From JBMYRH01 sp049602155 (GTDB taxonomy: Bacteria; Myxococcota_A; UBA9042; PHBI01; JBMYRH01), in contig JBMYRH010000007.1 of the NCBI GenBank assembly GCA_049602155.1, positions 124,001 through 188,000 on the forward strand: 64,000 nt of DNA, given 5' to 3'. This document shows, in pieces, positions 10,346 to 19,524 of the stretch (its first letter is position 1; each line of letters opens with the position of its first letter). The position numbers were made by a program, and so were the translations under genes. The notes beneath the pieces are model-generated. The model saw only the letters and a program-made list of their open reading frames with translations, ran no database searches and was not told the DNA's origin.

Positions 10346-11048
10346 CCTCCTGAACATCTTCCTCGTCTGCGTCGCCCCGTCCCTCTTCTGGCTGGGCTAT
10401 TGGTATTATCGCGGGCACTTGGGGAAGCGCCGTTGGCGCCCGATTTGGGCCTTCTTTGCCTCGGGCATCCTCGCTGGACCACTCGCCCTTTTGCTCTTCG
10501 AGGCCGTCGAACTCAGCCCCTTCTACGAGCAGCTCGCGGCGATCGACGAGATGCCAGAGGTCGAAAAATTCGCCTACGCGATCTTCGCCATCGGCCCCAT
10601 CGAGGAGATGGCCAAGTTCCTCGTCGCATGGGCATGCATGCACTTCCTCGCCGGTGAGCTCGACATCCGGGCCGGCGGGATGGTCTACGCCGCAGCAGCA
10701 GCGCTCGGGTTCGCGACCATCGAGAACTGGTATTATATGCTGGCGGTCGACGAGGTGCTCTGGCACCGCGCCCTGACGCTGCCCTTCAATCACGTCCTCT
10801 TCTCGAGCTTCTGGGGCGTAGGGCTCTCGCTCTACACCGCGAGAGGTAATCACGGCTTAGTGTGGCTGATAGCGGGTCTTATTCTGGCCTTCGTCTATCA
10901 TGGCCTGTACGACTTTATCCTGCTCTCTAACGAGATCCCCAATATCGCTGTTCTCCCCCTGATCTTGACCCTTTGGCTTTGGTTGGTCACCGCGATCCCC
11001 CGCCTACGCCGCACCCTCTCTCCTCCCACCAAGCGAGAAACGCCTTGA
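10332..11048 (+). CDS. PrsW-family intramembrane metalloprotease
   Basis: Polytopic inner-membrane protein of about 238 residues with seven or eight hydrophobic helices. It has the PrsW signature: the Glu-Glu pair followed by Lys in GPIEEMAKFL (near residue 91), the His in LTLPFNHVLFSSFWG, and HGLYDF near residue 190. PrsW proteases cut anti-sigma factors or other membrane proteins, so a regulatory target is likely. ATG at 10332 is preferred; an in-frame GTG at 10320 is possible. It overlaps the upstream desulfhydrase by 14 bp, and its stop overlaps the TTG start of the histidine kinase. Confidence 0.85.
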   Translation: MAIPSLLNIFLVCVAPSLFWLGYWYYRGHLGKRRWRPIWAFFASGILAGPLALLLFEAVELSPFYEQLAAIDEMPEVEKFAYAIFAIGPIEEMAKFLVAWACMHFLAGELDIRAGGMVYAAAAALGFATIENWYYMLAVDEVLWHRALTLPFNHVLFSSFWGVGLSLYTARGNHGLVWLIAGLILAFVYHGLYDFILLSNEIPNIAVLPLILTLWLWLVTAIPRLRRTLSPPTKRETP

Positions 11049-13123
11049 GCGATGAGCAAGACGAGCTGATTCGCCTCCGTCGCAGAGTTGCCGACTTGGA
11101 GAGAGACAACGATATGCTGTCTCGCGAGCTGCTGGAGATGGAGCGCATTGATCGCAGCCTGTTGCGCCAACACGGCACGGAGACAGCCGTGCTCTCGCAG
11201 GTGCTGGACGTCATCGCGAGTCGCCTCCCAGAGGCCAAGACGGCCGTCGCTCTCGCCGACCACGACGAGCGACTCCTCCACTTTGCCGTGACACGCGGCC
11301 TTGATGAAGCCGTCCTCGGCATTCCCCTTGAGGCAAACGCCGGACCAGTCGGTCAAACCCTTCGAGGAGGCTCGCCTCGCTCGTTCCCTGCCCGCCGATT
11401 CCATCTCGCTCCTGAGCTCGTAGGGGAGGTCGACAGCCTTACCCTCGTGCCCATGCGTGTGCAGGGCAGCTCGGTGGAGAACCACGAAGAAGAGGCCGCC
11501 GGCATCGTGTTGGTGGCCACCACTGCCGACACCCAGCTCCTAGGCGACGACCTCGAGTTCCTTCGCCGAGTCGGTGTCCACAGCGCAGTGCTTCTTGAGA
11601 ACACTCGCCTATTTTACAGCCTCCGCCGCTCTGAGAAGACGTACCGCACGATGGTCGAGCGCGCCCACCTGGGCATGGCCCTCATTGAACCCGACGGGCA
11701 TATTCATCAGACAAATGGTCCGATGCGCGAGCTCCTCGGGGAGACAGCGACCAGCTCCCCCGCCTTTATCGATTACGTCGCTGAAGAGGACCGAGAGCTC
11801 GTCTCGGCGCACCTCGATGAAGACGCGATCACGATCTCTGGGGCGCCAGAGGTCACGCTCATCGGCCCCCTTGGCGCGCGCCGCGTCCGACTCTCCGTCA
11901 CCCCCATCCAAGAACGGATGGACCGAAACGCCGGGCACCTGCTCATCGCCCGGGACATCACAGATGAAGTCGCGTTAGCCGATGAACGAGAGGCCCTGGC
12001 CCGACGTGTCCAACAAGCTGAGAAGCTAAGCGCTGTCGGCCAGTTCGTCGCGGGCATCGCCCATGAGCTCAACAACCCTCTGACCGTCGTCATCGGCTAT
12101 ACCGAGCTACTCGGGGCTGAAGAGAGCCTGAACCCACGCCTCGAGGCCTTGGTCGAGCAGGTCCTGCAGCATGCTCAGCGCTGCGGTCGGATCGTCGCTG
12201 ACCTGCTCACCTTCTCGCGACAAGAGCAGCGCCGGCCCGAGCCAGTCCTCTTATCCGACGTCGTGCATGAGGCCCTCGCGGCGACGCGTCACAAGGTCCG
12301 CCCATCAGACGTCATCAAAACTGACGTCACGGCCGACGCTCCCCCAGTATTCGGTTCACCGCACGCGCTCTGCCAGTTGGTCACTAACATCATCGCCAAC
12401 GCCTTGGACGCTGTCGCGCTCCAAGACACGCCAGGTCGTGTGGATGTCAGGCTTGTCCAGTATGAGGGCGACCAGTACCTCAGCATCAAGGACAACGGGC
12501 CAGGGATCACGGCGCCAGACCGGATCTTCGATCCTTTCTACACGACCAAGCCTATCGGAAAGGGCACAGGGCTGGGCCTCAGTATCTGCTATGGCATCGC
12601 CAAAGATCATGGCGGCACGCTCCAGGCAGAGAACGCCTCAGACGGTGGCGCGCGCATCACGCTGATCCTCCCCGAGAGCCTCGAAACATCCGCCCCCCTT
12701 CCCGTGCTCGCCCCAGCCGACCATGCAGTGCCTCCCATTTCCTCAGGCGATGGGCGCTTTCGTGTGCTAGTCGTCGACGATGAACCTGGGATCCTGGATC
12801 TCGTCAGCCAAGCCCTCATGTCGTTCTGCGACCTCGCTACAGCCGAGACTGTTGAACTCGGCCTGGCTGAGCTGGAGTCTAACCCTGTCGATCTCGTCCT
12901 CACCGACCTGCGTCTACCCGCAGGCATGACTGGGGCAGACTTCTACGAGGAGATCGCAGTGCGCTGGCCCCAGCTCACCGCCCATGTTGCCTTCATGACG
13001 GGCGACACCATCGGCCAAGGCACACAGGCATTCTTGGATCGCGTTCAGCGCCCATGCCTGCAGAAGCCCTTCAAGATCTCTCAGCTGATCAGCTTCGTAC
13101 GAGCTCAGCTCTCGGCCGATTAG
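11045..13123 (+). CDS. Hybrid sensor histidine kinase (coiled coil-GAF-PAS-HisKA-HATPase-REC)
   Basis: Soluble hybrid kinase of 692 residues. In order: an N-terminal coiled coil (about 1-45), a GAF-like sensor (about 50-195), a PAS domain (about 210-325), HisKA with the phospho-accepting His in AGIAHELNNPL (near 363), and an HATPase with N, G1 and G2 boxes (NIIANALDAV, DNGPGI, GKGTGLGLSI). A receiver domain (about 575-690) follows, with acidic pair VVDDE, phospho-acceptor Asp in LVLTDLRLP and Lys in QKPFK. There is no membrane helix. The TTG start at 11045 overlaps the PrsW stop as TTGA and has GCGAGAAA upstream; a longer in-frame reading from 10973 would lie wholly within the PrsW gene. No separate response regulator lies next to it. 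Confidence 0.9.
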   Translation: MSDEQDELIRLRRRVADLERDNDMLSRELLEMERIDRSLLRQHGTETAVLSQVLDVIASRLPEAKTAVALADHDERLLHFAVTRGLDEAVLGIPLEANAGPVGQTLRGGSPRSFPARRFHLAPELVGEVDSLTLVPMRVQGSSVENHEEEAAGIVLVATTADTQLLGDDLEFLRRVGVHSAVLLENTRLFYSLRRSEKTYRTMVERAHLGMALIEPDGHIHQTNGPMRELLGETATSSPAFIDYVAEEDRELVSAHLDEDAITISGAPEVTLIGPLGARRVRLSVTPIQERMDRNAGHLLIARDITDEVALADEREALARRVQQAEKLSAVGQFVAGIAHELNNPLTVVIGYTELLGAEESLNPRLEALVEQVLQHAQRCGRIVADLLTFSRQEQRRPEPVLLSDVVHEALAATRHKVRPSDVIKTDVTADAPPVFGSPHALCQLVTNIIANALDAVALQDTPGRVDVRLVQYEGDQYLSIKDNGPGITAPDRIFDPFYTTKPIGKGTGLGLSICYGIAKDHGGTLQAENASDGGARITLILPESLETSAPLPVLAPADHAVPPISSGDGRFRVLVVDDEPGILDLVSQALMSFCDLATAETVELGLAELESNPVDLVLTDLRLPAGMTGADFYEEIAVRWPQLTAHVAFMTGDTIGQGTQAFLDRVQRPCLQKPFKISQLISFVRAQLSAD

Positions 13124-13135
13124 CGCGGCCCGATA

Positions 13136-14377
13136 CTACTCGGCTTCAGCTGCGTGCTCTTTCAGCTGCTTCTCAAGGTCAGACCAACGGATGGTGTCTG
13201 AGACGGCCTTGAGCGAAACAACCATCGCTTCGACACGATCATTTTTGCGTCGCTGAACAAGCTCAGCGTGCTCTTCGTAAACAGCCATCATGTCCAGTGT
13301 CATCACGTCGCTCGTCGGCACTTGAACAGCCTGCTCGGCCGTCTTGCCCACCTCAACAACCATGATCTCCCATCGCTCTTCCGAGCTGGAGCTGCGCCCC
13401 TTCTCGGTGACCTTCACCTTCTGAGGTTTCCCCGTGTCCAGGACCCAAGAGCCTGTTGAGGTTGGTATCTTACCGAGCTTCGGCACATCGCGCTCCGAGC
13501 GACTGACAAGCACAGTCCGAGACGCACCTGCCTTTCCGCCACTCTTCTTGATGGCGTCCACCAGCGGACCTTTCGCCATTCTATTGTAAGCCTTTGACTC
13601 CTCAACCAGCGAGGTAGCGAGGTCATGGAGATGCCGCGTCTTCATCGCGAAGCTCACAGACGCAAGCAGCTCATCGTCCTTATAGAGCACCAGGATGTCA
13701 TCCATCAGCGCTTTGGGATTGAAGTACACCCCGTCGTTCGCGAAGGCCTTCGTGGTCTCCATAAAGGCCTTGAGCACTTTGGCGCGCTCCTCTTCGCCCC
13801 CGACCTTCTTCAGCTTGGCGGCCTCGAGCTCCTTCGTCGTCGCCTTGAGCGCGGCTTGGTAGGCTGTCAGCGCGGGGATCAGCTCCGCTCCAGTCTTCGT
13901 CTTAGCGGTACTCATCGCCTTCAGGCGGTCTTTCGTGTAGCTCGCGTGGGTGTCCCAGAGCCCCTGCTGCTCAAGACTCCCCCCCAGCACCTGGCCAAGA
14001 AGCATGCTCACGCCAGCGACGACGAGGAGCGTCACGATCATGGGCTTCGTCGCCAGCTTGCCAGACCCTGATGGCGCGTCATCCGCCACTCCCCCGACCT
14101 CAGACCCTGGGAGCACCTGCGGTAAGGGCGTCTTGTCACTCTCGAATGCAGAGAACGCCTCCTCCGGGGTCCCTGCTTCGGCGCTCGCGTCCTCCGCGCG
14201 CTGACGCGCCTCTGCGACGTCGCCTCCTCCGCCGAGGCTCGCGCTCGTCGGACGGCCCACACGACGCTTTCGCGTCCTGAGCCCAAGGCGGGCCTTCAGA
14301 TCCGCCGCATCCGTATCCGTGCCAGCCTGCTCACCAGCTGTTGACTGATCATCGGTGGGGTTATCGGTGTCGCTCAA
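13136..14377 (-). CDS. Single-pass membrane protein of unknown function
   Basis: Not a family I recognise. From the TTG at 14377, with a perfect GGAGG five bases upstream, the protein has 413 residues. It has an acidic, Ser/Thr/Ala-rich N-terminal region with a basic patch (RTRKRRVGR, about 34-42). One membrane helix follows (about 118-138, MIVTLLVVAGVSMLLGQVLGG). A periplasmic part of about 270 residues is rich in Lys and Ala, with a likely helical segment (about 150-230) and a small beta-rich region (about 290-360). An ATG at 14389 is an alternative. It is convergent with the kinase (12 bp apart) and divergent from mpl across about 130 bp. A link to wall recycling is only positional. Confidence 0.65.
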   Translation of the reverse strand: MSDTDNPTDDQSTAGEQAGTDTDAADLKARLGLRTRKRRVGRPTSASLGGGGDVAEARQRAEDASAEAGTPEEAFSAFESDKTPLPQVLPGSEVGGVADDAPSGSGKLATKPMIVTLLVVAGVSMLLGQVLGGSLEQQGLWDTHASYTKDRLKAMSTAKTKTGAELIPALTAYQAALKATTKELEAAKLKKVGGEEERAKVLKAFMETTKAFANDGVYFNPKALMDDILVLYKDDELLASVSFAMKTRHLHDLATSLVEESKAYNRMAKGPLVDAIKKSGGKAGASRTVLVSRSERDVPKLGKIPTSTGSWVLDTGKPQKVKVTEKGRSSSSEERWEIMVVEVGKTAEQAVQVPTSDVMTLDMMAVYEEHAELVQRRKNDRVEAMVVSLKAVSDTIRWSDLEKQLKEHAAEAE

Positions 14378-14506
14378 GACCGCCTCCATGGCACCGGAAA
14401 TGTAGCACTGGGACGGTATCACGGGCTTATCACGTGTCAAGGCCGGCTCGCCGCGCGCGCGATCTCGTTTTTCGCCGAGCAAGCAGACTCGGAGTAATCT
14501 CAGCCC

Positions 14507-15979
14507 ATGGTAAATTCTGAGCATATTGAGACAGAGTCAGAGGCGAGGCAGGCACCGGCACCGGTGAACTGGAGCGGCGTAAAGCGTATCCACGTCATGG
14601 GCATCTGCGGGAGCGCCATGGGGGCCTTTGCCGGCATGCTCCGGATCCGCGGCTTCGAGGTGCGTGGATCGGACAAAGGGGCCTACCCACCGATGTCGAC
14701 GACCCTCGGAGAGATGGGTATCCCCATCATGGAGGGCTACGCTGCGTCGAACTTGGACTGGCAACCAGACGTCGTCGTGGTCGGCAACGTTATCCACCCA
14801 AGTTACGATGAGGCCGTGGCCCTGCGGCGCTCTGGCATCCCACATTGTTCATTGCCACAGGCCCTCAGCGGTCTCTTTATTGCCGATAAGCACAGCGTCG
14901 TCGTCACCGGGACACACGGCAAGACCACCACAAGCTCAATGACCGCCTGGCTTCTCCACGCAGCGGGGCTCGACCCCAGCTTTATGATTGGAGGAATCAC
15001 AGGAAACTTTGGGGTGAACCACCGCGTCAGCGACGGTGGTGTGTTCGTCGTCGAAGGTGACGAATACGACACGGCATACTTCGATAAGGGCCCCAAGTTT
15101 CTTCATTACCGCCCGCGAACAGCCTCCGTAAACAACATCGAATTCGATCACGCAGACATCTTCTCGGGCATCGACGCCATCGAGCATGCCTTCAGTCGCT
15201 TCACAGCGTTGATCCCCTCGAATGGGACGCTCGTCATTCCCGCCAACGATCCGCGCGTCGCTCGTGTCGCCTCACACTGTCCAGGCAACATCTGGACCTT
15301 TGGCATCGACTCAAACGCGGACATCGTCGCGCGAAGCCCAAGACCACACGCCCGCGGTGTCGATTTCGAGCTCTGTCTGCCTGGCAGCACCGCTGTCGCC
15401 ACGGGGCTGTCCATCTGGGGTGACCACAACATCCGCAACGCTCTGACGGCAGCAGCGCTCGCCTTCGATGCAGGAGCAGCGCCCGGGGATATCGCGCGCG
15501 CGCTCCCTGAGTTCACCCTGCCTAAGAAACGCCAAGAGCTGCGCGGCGTCGCCTCGGGGATCCCGGTCATTGACGACTTCGCTCACCACCCTACAGCTAT
15601 AAGGGCCACGCTGCGCTCTATCCGCACACGCTACCCCGGTAAACGCGTCGTCGCCTTGTTCGAGGTCGAGAGCAATACGTCTCGGCGCCGCGTGTTCCAA
15701 GACGACTTCGCAGCTGCGTTAAGCGAGGCCGATCGCGTATGGTTCTGCGCGCCCCTGGAGAAGAACGACAACCTCCCTCCAGAGGAGCGCCTCGACATGT
15801 CAGAGCTCATCGGCTCAATTCGCGCGACGGGTACCCCCGTTAACATGGACGAGGACATCGGCTCGCTTTGCGATGCCGTAACGGCAGATGCACGACCGCA
15901 CGAGGATGTCATCGTGGGGATGAGCGGGCGTAACTTCCATGGGCTACACCAGAGGCTCCTCACAGCGCTCGGCGGCTAG
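14507..15979 (+). CDS. mpl: UDP-MurNAc:L-Ala-gamma-D-Glu-meso-DAP ligase (murein peptide ligase)
   Basis: Mur-ligase family enzyme that reattaches the recycled tripeptide to UDP-N-acetylmuramate in the cytoplasm. The 490 residues include the N-terminal Rossmann motif HVMGICGSAMGAFAGML (about 29-45), the ATP P-loop GTHGKTTTSSM (about 134-144), the Mpl-typical segment FVVEGDEYDTAYFDKGPKF (about 182-200) and NNIEFDHADIF. The C-terminal domain contains DDFAHHPTAI. The EGDEYDTAYFD stretch and the absence of a MurC-like C-terminus favour Mpl over MurC. The ATG at 14507 has CGGAGT upstream. It nearly touches the convergent barrel gene (3 bp between stops). Confidence 0.93.
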   Translation: MVNSEHIETESEARQAPAPVNWSGVKRIHVMGICGSAMGAFAGMLRIRGFEVRGSDKGAYPPMSTTLGEMGIPIMEGYAASNLDWQPDVVVVGNVIHPSYDEAVALRRSGIPHCSLPQALSGLFIADKHSVVVTGTHGKTTTSSMTAWLLHAAGLDPSFMIGGITGNFGVNHRVSDGGVFVVEGDEYDTAYFDKGPKFLHYRPRTASVNNIEFDHADIFSGIDAIEHAFSRFTALIPSNGTLVIPANDPRVARVASHCPGNIWTFGIDSNADIVARSPRPHARGVDFELCLPGSTAVATGLSIWGDHNIRNALTAAALAFDAGAAPGDIARALPEFTLPKKRQELRGVASGIPVIDDFAHHPTAIRATLRSIRTRYPGKRVVALFEVESNTSRRRVFQDDFAAALSEADRVWFCAPLEKNDNLPPEERLDMSELIGSIRATGTPVNMDEDIGSLCDAVTADARPHEDVIVGMSGRNFHGLHQRLLTALGG

Positions 15980-15982
15980 CCC

Positions 15983-17713
15983 TTAGTAGCGCCAGTAAAA
16001 AAGCCCGCGCGCGGCGAACGCAGGTGACGGCGACGCGCCGGTGACGCGGTCATTCAAGGCGTCCAGTGGGAGCAAGACCCCCGTGTGCAGTGACATCCCG
16101 AAGCCGTGAGGCAAGTTCACCCAAGCAGACGCATCGAACTCCACCCCCCAATGGTCGCCCTTCCCCGGGGTACCCTCAGGGTTCATCGCGGCGGCATAGA
16201 GGGCGTCGAAGCGCGCACCGATCTCAACCGCCTCTGTATCTAAGAGCGTATAGGCCACCCAAGGTCGCACGTAGACAGCGTTGGTGACGGTCCCGATCAC
16301 TTGGCGGAAGAGCAGCAGGTCGATGTGGTAGTCGCGGTGGAACCAGAACGACGAGATCGTCTCATTCTCACGCACTGCCGTAGATGAGTCGTCGAGGTAA
16401 AGCTCGTCAGCGACGCTCACGTTCTGACCGTCTGAGACGCCGAGGTAGTCGCCATCGTCGCCTGTCGCAAATCCCACATCGAGACCTGTCTGGAGCCGAT
16501 CGTCACGGTACTCAAGCTCGAACGCCCCTCCGACACCGGCCAATGACTTGGCGCTGTCTTGGTAGGCGGGATCGTTCTGCGTGTTCTCGATCTCACCAAT
16601 AAGAGCTGAGAGCTCGAACTCCAGCCGCAACGACGACAACGCAGAGCGCCTCCACACCACCTGCACCCAACCGCCTGGCCGATACAAGGCCGCATCACGC
16701 GGCATCAAACGCCAGCACTCGTAGGGGAGCGAGAGCAGAGCATCAGTACCTCCTGCGAGCTGCGCACATTCACTCCCGAGGTCGCTCAAATCCTGCTCTG
16801 CCGTGTCCATCGACTGACTGGTGAGCGCTGCATGTACAGACCAATCAAACGCCCATCCGGGCTTCGTCTCATCGACTGGTGCGGACGGGGCGATACCCAC
16901 GGGGAGTGCGCTGTGCCCCAAGCTCAATGTCCACGTGTTCACGTCGTCCGAGAGGTCAAAGTTCGTGGGTTGGCCGGGCATCCCCGGCATCTCGCTGGTC
17001 ACCCCGATGGCACTGGCCTCCCAGCCGACCTCGATACGGAACCCAAAGATGTCGACCCCGAGCTGGGCCCCATCGACATACGTGCCGTAGTTGCAGTCCG
17101 GGCAAAGGCCCGCTTGACGCCACATCCCTAGGCCGCGGTTGTCAGGCATCCGCCCACCGCTCAGATCGATGAACTCCAGCAACCGCCAGGTTCCGTAGAG
17201 GTGGCGTACCTCGAGCGCATCACTGAACCCAGAGATGCCAGCTACGGGGGACACCTGAGCGTCTTGCCAGAGCCCCTCTTCGAACGAACTGCCCGCGCCT
17301 GCGAAGGTCGAACCAAGCACCACGTTGTCCAACGCATCGAGCCCGACATGGATCGTCCAAGGCTCACCGACGTGCACCGCAGCGTCATAGCGAAGCCTGA
17401 TCGACGTCCACGCGAGCGTGTGAGAAGGCTCACCATCGGTCGCAAACGGGACCGGAATCGCGCTTGAGGTGTTGCCCAAGTCTCCACCCAGCAAGATGTC
17501 GGAGCGAAGCCGGAACGATGCATGATGCTCGATCCGAACCGGAGACGTTACAGCAGTCGCATCGGCTGAATGCGCCTGCGTCTCTGAGGAAGAATCAGAC
17601 GTCGCGGCCTGGCCGGCGTCTCCGGAGACAGCATGCACATCCGCCGCGGTCAGCGCGATCGCAAGAAACGCCGTCAACACGAGCACGCCAGTTTCTCTCA
17701 CAATGTTATGCAT
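15983..17713 (-). CDS. Outer-membrane barrel protein, paralog of 36717-38720
   Basis: Exported protein of 576 residues with a signal peptide (about 1-29, cleavage near DVHA), a short Ser/Thr/Ala/Asp-rich linker and a long beta-rich region of alternating amphipathic strands ending in an aromatic residue (FYWRY), as expected of an outer-membrane barrel. It resembles the myxobacterial hypothetical family I know as TIGR04551, but that label was not tested. It shares blocks with the protein at 36717-38720: LDALDNVVLGST, LMPRDA, GFATGD, YHIDLLLFRQVIGTVTNAVYVRPWVAY. Two Cys (CPDC) near residue 205 may form a disulfide. It is a single gene divergent from another barrel gene. The substrate is unknown. 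Confidence 0.72.
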   Translation of the reverse strand: MHNIVRETGVLVLTAFLAIALTAADVHAVSGDAGQAATSDSSSETQAHSADATAVTSPVRIEHHASFRLRSDILLGGDLGNTSSAIPVPFATDGEPSHTLAWTSIRLRYDAAVHVGEPWTIHVGLDALDNVVLGSTFAGAGSSFEEGLWQDAQVSPVAGISGFSDALEVRHLYGTWRLLEFIDLSGGRMPDNRGLGMWRQAGLCPDCNYGTYVDGAQLGVDIFGFRIEVGWEASAIGVTSEMPGMPGQPTNFDLSDDVNTWTLSLGHSALPVGIAPSAPVDETKPGWAFDWSVHAALTSQSMDTAEQDLSDLGSECAQLAGGTDALLSLPYECWRLMPRDAALYRPGGWVQVVWRRSALSSLRLEFELSALIGEIENTQNDPAYQDSAKSLAGVGGAFELEYRDDRLQTGLDVGFATGDDGDYLGVSDGQNVSVADELYLDDSSTAVRENETISSFWFHRDYHIDLLLFRQVIGTVTNAVYVRPWVAYTLLDTEAVEIGARFDALYAAAMNPEGTPGKGDHWGVEFDASAWVNLPHGFGMSLHTGVLLPLDALNDRVTGASPSPAFAARGLFYWRY

Positions 17714-17882
17714 TTAGAGACAGTTCTCCCCTCTGGGCGGGCGCATCCTAGTACGCGATTCGAGCCGCATGCAACGAGTCATTGAATACCGGGCGTTCCG
17801 AGGCGTCGGACCCATGACGGTCGATGAACGGTAAGCACTGCCACATTGACCTCGTAAACCCCTGGAACGAGAGGACTCACCC

Positions 17883-18752
17883 ATGACTAAGCTCTCCCAA
17901 TTTTGCACCACCAGCCTGCTCCTCGGAACGCTCCTGTCTGGCAGTGCCCTGGCACATTCCACTCCCTACTCGCACTACCACGCAGCCCCAAAGAAGAAGC
18001 GCATTAAGGTCGTCTACAGGACGACTCCAGCACCACCTACCCGTGTCGTGGTGGTCGAAGAGAAAACGGTTATCCGCCCGAAGGTCACGATTCGACGCCC
18101 GACGGTGGTGATTGAACGACCAGCGACTCCCGTGGTGGAGACCACAACGACCCGCGTGATCACTGATCCGAAGCGCTCCTCGGGCAATCAGCCCTACCTC
18201 CCTCTGTCGATCGGCGTCCGTGCGCTGGGCGCTCAAACCTCCATGGAGGATGGCGTACAAGGTGAAGTGGCGATGGGCGGTGCTGGCCTCACCATCCGCT
18301 CGAGGTTCACAGACGGGTTTGGTATCGAGCTGTCTGCGGATGTCTTGGCTGGTGAGGACGCTGGCTTCGTGCAAACCAGCATCCCGGTGTTCGCCTCGGC
18401 CAGCTACCATTTCTTGCCTGGCTCGTTCTTGCAGCCCTACGCAGTGGCTGGTGTCGGAGTGGAATTCAGTCGCCGTGAGTTCCTGGATGGTCGCTACCTC
18501 GTGGATAACGTCGATGTCGGCGTCCAAGCTGGCGTCGGAGCGGAACTGTTCTTCACCGACGACATCTCCCTGACAACCGATGTCCGCTTCAAAGCGATGG
18601 GCACCGTGAAGCGAGATGGGATCATTCGAGATGACTGCCTCTCGGCCTCGGGTGCAATGACGGGCTTCTGCGATGGTCTGCAGGGCGCGGCGACCGGCGG
18701 CGACGCCAACCTCGGGGTGCAAGTCGGACTCGGCGCCAATATCTACTTCTAG
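17883..18752 (+). CDS. Outer-membrane beta-barrel protein with Pro/Val/Thr-rich linker
   Basis: Exported protein of 289 residues. The signal peptide covers about 1-24 and ends in SALA. A basic, Pro/Val/Thr-rich linker (about 35-95) has many PTVVIERP-like units. An eight-strand-type barrel (about 100-289) follows, with the strand patterns of the 'outer membrane beta-barrel' superfamily (FASASYHFLPGSFLQPYAVAGVGVEF, VQAGVGAELFF) and a C-terminal Phe (GLGANIYF). A Cys pair lies in the last large loop. The start has AGAGGA seven bases upstream. A terminator follows. The ligand is unknown. Confidence 0.75.
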   Translation: MTKLSQFCTTSLLLGTLLSGSALAHSTPYSHYHAAPKKKRIKVVYRTTPAPPTRVVVVEEKTVIRPKVTIRRPTVVIERPATPVVETTTTRVITDPKRSSGNQPYLPLSIGVRALGAQTSMEDGVQGEVAMGGAGLTIRSRFTDGFGIELSADVLAGEDAGFVQTSIPVFASASYHFLPGSFLQPYAVAGVGVEFSRREFLDGRYLVDNVDVGVQAGVGAELFFTDDISLTTDVRFKAMGTVKRDGIIRDDCLSASGAMTGFCDGLQGAATGGDANLGVQVGLGANIYF

Positions 18753-18775
18753 CGCCGGTCCCCTTCGATCTAGAT

Positions 18776-18818
18776 GGCCTGCGTCCCCTCTCTTGAGCGG
18801 GTCGCAGGCCTTCTTGCG
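18776..18818 (+). terminator. Rho-independent-like terminator after the barrel gene
   Basis: GGCCTGCG (18776-18783) pairs perfectly with CGCAGGCC (18803-18810), followed by TTCTTGCG. It lies between convergent genes and could serve both directions. Confidence 0.65.
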
Positions 18819-18853
18819 TGAAACGCCTGCGGACGCAGCTGCTCCACCTTGAG

Positions 18854-19312
18854 CTACATCGACTGTGCCAAGCTCACCAAGCGCTCGCCCAACGCCTCGA
18901 GCTCCCCTCGAAGCTTGCTGTCTTGACTTGCAGGCATCGTGGCGACGACATCCAAGGAGTCACCGACGCTGTCGATGGTCTTGAGGTAATGCGCGGTCAA
19001 ACGAGGTAAGTGCTGAACGGTGAAGTCAACCAAGCGCTCGTCACGCAGGTGGATAATCTGCTTCAAAAAGCCAACGGGGAGCGCACCACCGCGACCACGC
19101 TTCTCTTCGTCGAGAATGACCTGAGCCAAGACAAGCCCGGTAAGATCTTTCCCAGACTTCGCATCCGTGACGATAAAGTCCTGATCGGAGCGCACCAATT
19201 CCGCAATTTCACCCAAAGTGACGTAGCGGCTTTGATCGGTCCTATATAGGCGTCGATTCCCGTACTTGTGCACACGAATAGCCGCAGCTCCGGCGTCATC
19301 TTCCGCAGACAT
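18854..19312 (-). CDS. PhaR-type polyhydroxyalkanoate synthesis regulator
   Basis: DNA-binding regulator of about 152 residues. The conserved N-terminal PHB/PHA accumulation regulator domain covers about 12-75, with KYGNRRLYRTDQSRYVTL, IAELVRSD, FIVTDAKSGKDLT and VLAQVILDEE. The C-terminal half is helical and ends in a likely coiled coil. PhaR proteins repress phasin and PHA genes and respond to PHA granules. The chosen ATG at 19312 is preceded by AGGGGA; a longer reading starts at 19348. No PHA synthase is in the window, but the methylmalonyl-CoA epimerase about 6 kb away fits the same metabolism. Confidence 0.85.
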   Translation of the reverse strand: MSAEDDAGAAAIRVHKYGNRRLYRTDQSRYVTLGEIAELVRSDQDFIVTDAKSGKDLTGLVLAQVILDEEKRGRGGALPVGFLKQIIHLRDERLVDFTVQHLPRLTAHYLKTIDSVGDSLDVVATMPASQDSKLRGELEALGERLVSLAQSM

Positions 19313-19524
19313 TGGATTCCCCTGGGAGAGCGGTACCCACAACTCCACGGCAGGTGCGAAGTAGGTCCGTCTTGGTTGTCAGTATTGTGGCATCATAAAG
19401 GGCCCAACCGAAACCGATCAAGCAATGGTACCGCATTTACGTCAGTCATCTCATCGCGAGACCCGGAGAGGCTTGCGTTGGATCCGGTCGGGCGTATAGT
19501 CCGACGCGACGCCGGACGCCCACT

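Noticed and set aside
14378..14524. N-terminal extension of the membrane protein at 13136-14377
   Set aside because: It would overlap the divergent mpl start, is Arg-rich without conservation cues, and the GGAGG site points to 14377.
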